Assembly: GCA_027382625.1 (NCBI GenBank)
Contig: JAJKFJ010021707.1
Coordinates: 1 to 64,000 of the forward strand
Length of the DNA: 64,000 nucleotides
Direction of reading: 5' to 3'
Source of the DNA: Tetmemena sp. SeJ-2015
Lineage: Eukaryota; Ciliophora; Spirotrichea; Sporadotrichida; Oxytrichidae
Under the pieces are notes generated by a model. The model saw nothing but the letters and a program-made list of their open reading frames with translations, had not been told where the DNA came from and did not search any database. Made by a program: the position numbers and the translations under genes. How positions within the stretch are numbered: the first letter of the stretch is position 1; every line of letters starts with the position of its first letter. Positions 58,001-64,000 of the stretch are shown here, one piece after another.

Positions 58001-61000
58001 ATATACCAAAAACTATAGAGATTGTTAAACTTAATAAATTGTATGCATTTTTAAACAGAATCAAAAAAATTATTTATGAAAAAAGACTAAGTAGCAAATT
58101 TATTTGATTAATACTGTTTGCTAAAGTACGTATGAAATAAATGAAATCTTGGCAATCTTGGCAATCTTAAAATTTGTGAATATGCAAGCTTTCCCGGCCT
58201 TCAAATGAATCATGATGACGATTAAGACAATAATTTATAATAACTTAGTTAGAAACTGGTGAGTATGGAAATTTTATTATAAAAGTATTTATACTCGCAG
58301 TGTAATTTCTGATAAATTATAGTTTAGAGTATTTTGCTAATTTCCCCCTCCCCCAAAGTCTAAATATTTTATATTTAATTTACTTTTGGTATCCTTTGAA
58401 AAAGAATATTTTTTTCTCTTCTTGAGCCCCTAAATTATATCTTACTCTTATTAAATTATTTTTATTAGTCCCAATTTAAATTTATTTCAATTTTAAATTC
58501 ATGCAAGGAATGAATCTTAGCAAACAAACCTAATTAAAACAAAGGATTGAATATGCAAATTTATTGACGATTAAGAAGGGAATGCTTCCATTTAAAAAAT
58601 ATCATAAAAATAAAAATTTAATTTAATAAAGTAAGCTTAAATACTAACTGATTTTGACAATAAACTTAGCTAAATTATCTAATGATTTGGAAGATAAGTG
58701 TTTATATTTGAATTCAACGAAGTTCGAATTTAAAAAGAGCACGAAATCTTATGTGAAACATATTCATTTAAATCAAATTATCAGATGAATCATAATTTTT
58801 CATTTTTATTTCTGAAATAGTTTCTATCTATTGATTATTTTGGTCATCCGGCACAAAACAATAAATTTGTTTTTTACAGTTTTTACACTTGTTATAAGTT
58901 GAATTGAATCCTCCATTTTTTCTCTAAAGCATAATTAAGTTATTATTAGGGAAGAAGACGATGCTGATCATAATGAGAGACGCATATCCAAAAAGAAGAA
59001 AATTGATTTTCTCTTTTTACAAATTTTCTCAATCTGCTTGATTTTTAAGATGTATTATAACTTCCTATAAAAAAGGCGAAATACTACTCACTATTTTTAA
59101 TTTTTGCTTATAAAATATTATTGAATATTAAAACCATATAAAACGTAATCTAATGCGGTATTAGGAATGTGAACCCAAGGTTGGAAATAAAATAATCCCA
59201 AGCTGCCAATTTAGAATAAGAAGTGGGAGGGAATCCAATCATTGAATATTAAATTATCGTGTCCGATCATTCCCATAAAATAGAAACCAGCCAAATCAAT
59301 CTCTCTGTGCAACAGCTTATATCCTTAAAAGGTAACATGCAAAGCAAGGTAAGCAAGAGAAAATAAATCACAAATTAGTTCAGAGGCAAAGGATTTCGTT
59401 CAACAGTAAATCCCAAAAATAATTAGAAAAATTAAGAAATGCAATTTTAAATAGTCAAATTTTGTCAATTAAATAAAAATAATTTATCTTTTCACTGTTT
59501 ATTGATTGACTTGATTTTGTCATTTATAATATGGAAAAAGTCTTTTTGGCAAAAATATATTAAAGACATTTGAAGTAAATTTTGAGTGGAGGACAATTAT
59601 TTATAGAGGTTTGAGTGGCGTAATGATAAAAAGCATATTTTAATTTGCATAACTGCCATATTCAGGTAGTAGAGTGGAAAGAGCGCTATACCTCTGTTAC
59701 TAAACGATGAGAATACCGTAATTTAAACGAAGTGATCTATCCAATCACCGCCTTTCAACAAATATATATACAAGAATGTGTTCAGAAATACTCCAGCTGG
59801 GTATAAAGCGAAAAATCTTGGAACTCCAAATGAGAAGAAACCTATATAATAGAAGTTCAAAAATTAAAGCCATATTTACAACAAAAAAACTTATTTTTAT
59901 TATAAAGAGACAGCTATTTCAGAGAAAACATTTTATTTAATTTTAAGTGATAAGAGTTATCAAAGAAAAGTTACAAAGTAATTTCTATCAAGATTTAATT
60001 ATTTTTATTTGGATTTGTAAAACCAAGTTATTAATAAATTCTAGCTAAGATTCAGAAGTTTATCTATTTTAAATGATATGGTTATATTATTTATCTATGA
60101 TAAGATAAGAATTAGGAAAGAGTGGTCTTATCTCAAAATGTCATGAATTGATTAATTTTTGTCTGCCGCTTTCTTTGTTTTATAATAAATTTTCTAATAT
60201 AAAACCTTAATTTTTTAATTTGAATCCAATCATGGAAATCGACATATATACCGTGGCTAAACATAATATTATATGATAAAATTGGTATCAATACTTAATT
60301 GAGCGCCTTAGATATGAGAATTCTAGAATGTGTTTAAGTATATTTGAATTCTTTGCTAATAAATGAGAAGAACCTCTTAGTAAAGGAAGGCAGTCCCTTT
60401 GATCTGTAGACTGAATATAAAAATAAATTAATGTTGATATGTGTATCATATGCACATATTAACATATGAATGAGCAGCTAGGAATCCTGATATCAAACTG
60501 AAGATATTATAGGTCAAATACGAATAGTTGATTGCTGGTTATAAAATGTACAAATAAAACAACTAAAAAGTGCAAGATTCTTAATTACAAGGCTAAATCC
60601 TTTGCAATCTATGTATTTTTGAAAAGTTTATTTTTAAAGAAGAGTTCATATATTTAACTGCAGTAGGAAGGAATTAGTTATTTACGATAGAGGGTTTATC
60701 TGATTGCATACCGACATTAGAATTATTAATCCTCTTATCCTATTGGTTGAAATATGCGCATTAGATAGTAATACCTCCCCTTCAGCAAATGGTATCTGTT
60801 TTAGCTTATCAGATTTCAAGACTCTGATTTTTAGAAAGTGGGAATGCATCTTTGATTGCGATTACGATGTTGAGAGTAGTGTTTTTGAGAATGCCATTAA
60901 CTTTCTAATTTATTTATTCTACTAGATTAATTAAACTCTGACTTGTAATTAAGAGTCGTTTCATTTAATATTTCTCATATTCGCGATCAACTATTCGTAT

Positions 61001-61370
61001 TTGACCTATATTGGAAATATATATTCCAATAAGTTAAAGTTAAATGAATTGAATTTGCAAATATTTGCCTGTTTGGTGGGTACTATGATAAATTCTAGCC
61101 ATTTGTAGTTCTCTACTGCCACCTCAAGATGTTCTCTCATTAAATTATAAGACACAAATAATAAGCTCTCAGTCTCATATCGAAGTCTCTACCTGTCAGG
61201 TACTTCTGATGGTGGCTTATGGAACACATTATCACCAAATAAAACGAAAATACTCGCTCATAAAATAAGATATATAGAATAAATACACTTTATATACAAT
61301 TGTAATACCATGATCGCCATCAAGGCACGAATCATAGTAAAGGGGTCGTTTTTTAATTCAATCAATTCAA
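54788..61370 (-). CDS. Acyltransferase-3 (NRF-6/OafA-like) gene B, scrambled
   Basis: Segments in reading order: NDPFTMIRALMAIMVLQLYI (about 61350) and LMREHLEVAVENYKWLEFII (about 61130). Next comes a plus-strand block at 60700-61009 (EICALDSNTSPSANGICFSL ... FAINYSYLTY), then back on the minus strand IFSLISGFLAAHSY (about 60510), FGVPRFFALYPAGVFLN (about 59830) and GYKLLHREIDLAGFYFMGMI (about 59300). Cytosolic pieces follow (LGLSSQEQSQDYDLSPLDEA; DLREIDRFQQEINEKENRLL), and the C-terminal helices VVYYMIVIMILSFLYDSLIN then EPIQRPLRNWVRG end at about 54788. The SGFL, RFFALYP and C-terminal xEPxxRPL motifs identify acyltransferase family 3. A 24-bp inverted pointer links the plus and minus blocks. 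Assignment of the 55-57 kb pieces to this gene is inferred. Confidence 0.55.
56647..57912 (-). CDS. Long TGA-free frame, doubtful gene
   Basis: With TAA/TAG read as Gln, no TGA occurs for about 420 codons. The upstream third (57480-57830) looks like real protein: SSYVDLFELDIMEKLKFDER, LKKNYTVNLLKYISKQF and SYDEQMKKLKLIMIKQDEIG. The rest is AT-biased and may be non-coding. In DNA this AT-rich, one or two such frames in a 64-kb window are expected by chance, so only the upstream part is supported. No family recognised. Confidence 0.3.
60509..60532 (-). other. 24-bp scrambling pointer, minus-strand copy
   Basis: The reverse complement of these 24 bases equals 60986-61009. It encodes INYSYLTY and is followed on the minus strand by NIFSLISGFL. 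Coding similarity to the family continues only downstream of this copy. Confidence 0.8.
60986..61009 (+). other. 24-bp scrambling pointer, plus-strand copy
   Basis: This ends the plus-strand coding block (LIFLIFAINYSYLTY). It is an exact inverted copy of 60509-60532, with different bases immediately outside on both sides. Confidence 0.8.
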
Positions 61371-61656
61371 CCTCCAATTTTAAGATTTGAGAAGAAAAAA
61401 TAAGTTCTAATAAATTATTATTTTATTTTAAGTATAGTTTAGTTTAAATTTTCATAAAATAAGAGAACGTTTACATTTTTTAATAAAGTCGAATCAAAAT
61501 TATCTTTTCCAAAATGTAAATAAACTTTTGTTTTAATTATGAAATGGTAAAAATAAATAATCAAATATAAGAAAGATCAAATAAACTTAGGACTTTAAAA
61601 AATTTATGATAAAATATAAATTAAATATATTTTATGAATTAAAATTTGCATTTAAA
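61371..61656. other. AT-rich spacer
   Basis: No feature is recognisable between gene B and the next small frame. Confidence 0.4.
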
Positions 61657-61926
61657 ATGGCTGCGCCTACTTTTTCTCCTCAGTGGGTCTGGTCTCTGCT
61701 ATTTTCATTATATTTAATTAATACCTGGGTGATATCACAGAGGGAAGATATCCACTGGTCTGTTCTTAATTAATACTCAAGTATATCTCACAAAAATAAC
61801 CCTATTTTTTCTGATAATCAAAAAACAGATTAAAGAAATTATTTGATAATAATTTATGTTAAAATAACTATGGGATTTTCATTTAAGATTTAATATTAAA
61901 GATTTAGAGATGTTTTTAAATTGTGA
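61657..61926 (+). CDS. Small hypothetical protein with N-terminal hydrophobic segment
   Basis: ATG 61657 gives MAAPTFSPQWVWSLLFSLYL, then INTWVISQREDIHWSVLNQY, with TGA at 61924-61926 inside the left arm of the adjacent palindrome. The first 60 residues have coding-like composition and a possible signal anchor. The AT-rich end is probably not native, so this may be the first MDS of a longer gene. No family recognised. Confidence 0.3.
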
Positions 61927-62225
61927 AATGTGAAATTAATTCGTCGTGGTGCGTCAAATACCCTCGCCTAAAGTAAATAGTTTTTAGTTGGAATTATATC
62001 TATTAGATTATAACTGTTCCTTAACCGATTAGTAAATTCACACAAATAGAGTGTAGTTTTAAAATTAGCTACGCCTTCATTTTGCAAATGTACTAATCGG
62101 TTTTGGCACAGTTATAATCTAATATATAGAATTCAAACTAAAAACTATTTACTTTAGGCGATGGATATTTGACGCACCCCAACGAATTAATTTCACATTT
62201 CACAATTTAAAAATATATCTATCTA
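61900..62225. mobile_element. MITE-like palindromic element with ~120-bp terminal inverted repeats
   Basis: The left arm (about 61900-62035) and right arm (62091 to about 62222) are imperfect reverse complements over about 120-130 bp. Shared blocks include CACAATTTAAAAA ends, AATTAATTTCACATTTCACA, GCCTAAAGTAAATAGTTTTT and TACTAATCGGTT at the inner edge. The 55-bp centre has no coding capacity. Size and structure fit a non-autonomous terminal-inverted-repeat element. A target-site duplication could not be fixed because the flanks are AT-rich. Confidence 0.75.
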
Positions 62226-63474
62226 TAAATCTATCATATAAATACAATTTATTATCGTATTTTTGCAATTATAAGCGATAAATTAATAGAAAATAATCAT
62301 AACAATAAATAATGAATTCTTTCTTGATAATTTAAGGGAAAGTAATTTCATAAATAACTGAGATGTGTTAGAATTTAACATGAAATAATGCTCCTTCCAT
62401 TTTCAGAATTTCTTTTAGAGTATTTACTTTTGAAATCTTCAATTAGTATTTGGAGAGAGTTGAAATGAAAACCTAAAAGTTTAATTATGACTAAATAATT
62501 ATGCAATAGGAATATCAGAAACTATTTCTGGATAAGCTTAATTTATTTTATTTATGAGCTTATCCATTATTTAAGAAAATTAAAATAATTATATTTTAGA
62601 AATTGGGGTTTGTTTAGTTACCTGTTGCATAACTTCTAATCTTATTATAGGTAAGTTCTCTCTAATATTTCCAAAAAATGATAATTGCCTACCCTACTCA
62701 GAATTAATGGTTCCTCTTTTGCATTTTAAGTTTCTAATCTTTACGAAATAATGATTAGTGATAACCAAATGATTTATTAAAAATTTTAATTAATTTTATT
62801 GATTTATAATTATCTTTTATTTTATTCAAATTTAGTACTAAACTATCAACTCAATAATTCCTGATATTTAAATTAAATATTCGAGGTATTACTTTAAATT
62901 ATCAATAGGTAATTCTTGTGTTTAGGCTTTCATACTAAATTTGGAGATTTTATTATAAAACCTGAGAAAATAAGAGTATCCATGGCCGAAATCGCGGAAC
63001 CTCTTCAATTTTTTAATCTTATAATAAATTATATTGAAGTTTTAATAAAAAAATATGATAGCCATATTCTTTGGCAATATTAAAAATAAAGAGATAGGCG
63101 GCTTCTTTTTCTCTTTTTTAAAAATGAGGATCTCAAAAAGATTTTGATAAAGAGATATATTTAAACATAAATCAAAATTATTTGGCTTGATATACACTTA
63201 TCTTTAAAGTAAGGATATAAATTTAAAAGAAACAAGGAATAGTCAGAAATGAATCCCACTATTTTAACTTGTGCAGACTTTACTGCTCAAATTTGATCGA
63301 CTTAGATTATGAATTATCATGCTAGGAACTTTAGAGATTGGGAAGATTGTTAAAAATATTTAATGAGAAAGCCGAAAATAATACGAATTAATTAAAGACG
63401 TTTAATATTGGAATTCTATATTTAACATATAATTTAATTAGATTAATAAGGATTTATTTTTCATTATTTTTTTA
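62226..63474. other. AT-rich region with scattered possible MDS scraps
   Basis: There is no sustained gene. Short minus-strand stretches (for example LQILIEDFKSKYSKRNSENG near 62450-62360) could be cytosolic pieces of another acyltransferase-3 paralog, but this is weak. Confidence 0.35.
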
Positions 63475-64000
63475 AGCAAGAGAAAAGAGCGTTGAGTATT
63501 TTAGCAACTTAGGTATTCTGCAAAGGATTGATAGAATTTATAAGGAAATTATAAATTAAGTTAAGTGGAATTCCTAATGACTTTTGTTAAGTAGATCAGA
63601 TGTATTATGATTCTTTAGTGTATATTTAGTTATCAAAGTAGACAAACTTTTAAATAATCATAATTTAAAAGTATTTTTATGAAATAATGTCGTAATACAC
63701 ATCTTTAAATAATATTTAGTTTAGAAATTATAAAGTAAACTTATTTTCAATAAAGCTTGCATTTCATTTTTAAATCCATTATAAAGATTTTTTTAAAAAA
63801 AATTTATTAAATAATAAAACGCGCTCATGGCAAGAAGATAAAGAACGAGTAGAGCAAATATTTTCTTCCACTTGGGTTCTTCAAACTTCATTCCTCTGAC
63901 CCAGTTTCTAAGAGGTCGCTGGATTGGTTCATTGATTAGGGAGTCGTATAAGAACGACAAAATCATTATTACGATCATGTAGTACACCACGGCAGAGATT
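63475..64000 (-). repeat. Duplicated acyltransferase-3 3' block, copy 2
   Basis: Matches 54470-55020 in the same orientation. The coding portion (63810-64000) differs at only a handful of bases, while the flanking AT-rich part is more diverged. Confidence 0.8.
63793..64000 (-). CDS. Acyltransferase-3 gene C, C-terminal end (partial)
   Basis: The window edge cuts this gene, which reads leftwards: VYYMIVIMILSFLYDSLINE, PIQRPLRNWVRGMKFEEP and KKIFALLVLYLLAMSAFYYL. It is almost identical to the end of gene B (54788-55006), with two transmembrane helices separated by a basic loop. The last conserved residues (FF) are followed by unrelated sequence in the two copies, so an MDS boundary probably lies there. 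The upstream part is outside the window. Confidence 0.65.
   Translation of the reverse strand, partial: ISAVVYYMIVIMILSFLYDSLINEPIQRPLRNWVRGMKFEEPKWKKIFALLVLYLLAMSAFYYLINFF

Noticed and set aside
1..64000. Telomere-bearing transposons with C4A4 ends, CRISPR arrays, bacterial operons
   Set aside because: No CCCCAAAA repeat tracts, regularly spaced repeats or prokaryotic gene packing were seen.

Overview
This window is eukaryotic and reads as germline (micronuclear) DNA of a ciliate, most likely a hypotrich of the Oxytricha/Stylonychia/Tetmemena type (genus is inference). In-frame TAA and TAG sit where conserved proteins need glutamine and TGA is the only stop, for example in an MT-A70 methyltransferase end, beta-COP and VPS35L. 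Many genes are also cut by short AT-rich inserts flanked by 4-8 bp direct repeats (pointers). Removing an insert plus one pointer restores a conserved protein in frame, which is how internal eliminated sequences (IESs) between macronuclear-destined segments (MDSs) behave. True GT-AG introns of about 33-126 bp also occur.

Layout. 0-2.2 kb: end of an MT-A70 methyltransferase and two unrecognised fragments. 2.3-2.8 kb: an isolated GC-rich island. 3.2-5.8 kb: an interrupted kinase-like gene. 6.4-7.3 kb: a Cys/His-rich gene. 7.4-8.9 kb: a long inverted repeat enclosing a small gene. 9.3-13.6 kb: hypothetical genes and a second kinase-like gene. 13.8 kb: tRNA-Ser(AGA). 14-17.1 kb, minus strand: an EF-hand protein and IFT25. 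18-22 kb: SKP1, a multi-glutaredoxin protein and a hypothetical gene. 22.1-26.9 kb, minus strand: an acidic coiled-coil protein, aspartate aminotransferase and a PLC-X-like protein. 27.2-31.1 kb: VPS35L in two halves on opposite strands. 31.2-32.6 kb: a mitochondrial carrier. 32.8-40.1 kb: a long Q/N/S-rich gene or genes ending in a SPRY domain. 40.2-41.6 kb: a coiled-coil protein. 41.7-45.3 kb: coatomer beta. 45.5-50.0 kb: a probable N-myristoylated PH-domain protein. 50-64 kb: AT-rich and gene-poor, with at least three acyltransferase-3 (NRF-6/OafA-like) paralogs and a MITE-like palindrome.

The strongest result is gene scrambling. The N-terminal half of VPS35L lies on the plus strand and its C-terminal half on the minus strand immediately to the left. 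Both carry the same 10-bp pointer in opposite orientation exactly at the protein junction. An acyltransferase-3 gene shows the same arrangement with a 24-bp inverted pointer. Each needs one inversion during macronuclear development.

Several patches (about 24.4-25.35, 51.5-51.75 and 52.2-53.07 kb) have stretched homopolymers and broken frames and look like unpolished long-read consensus. Single-base frameshifts inside otherwise conserved genes fit the same explanation. The genes are mostly housekeeping (trafficking, ubiquitin ligase, redox, cilia) and no operon logic is expected.
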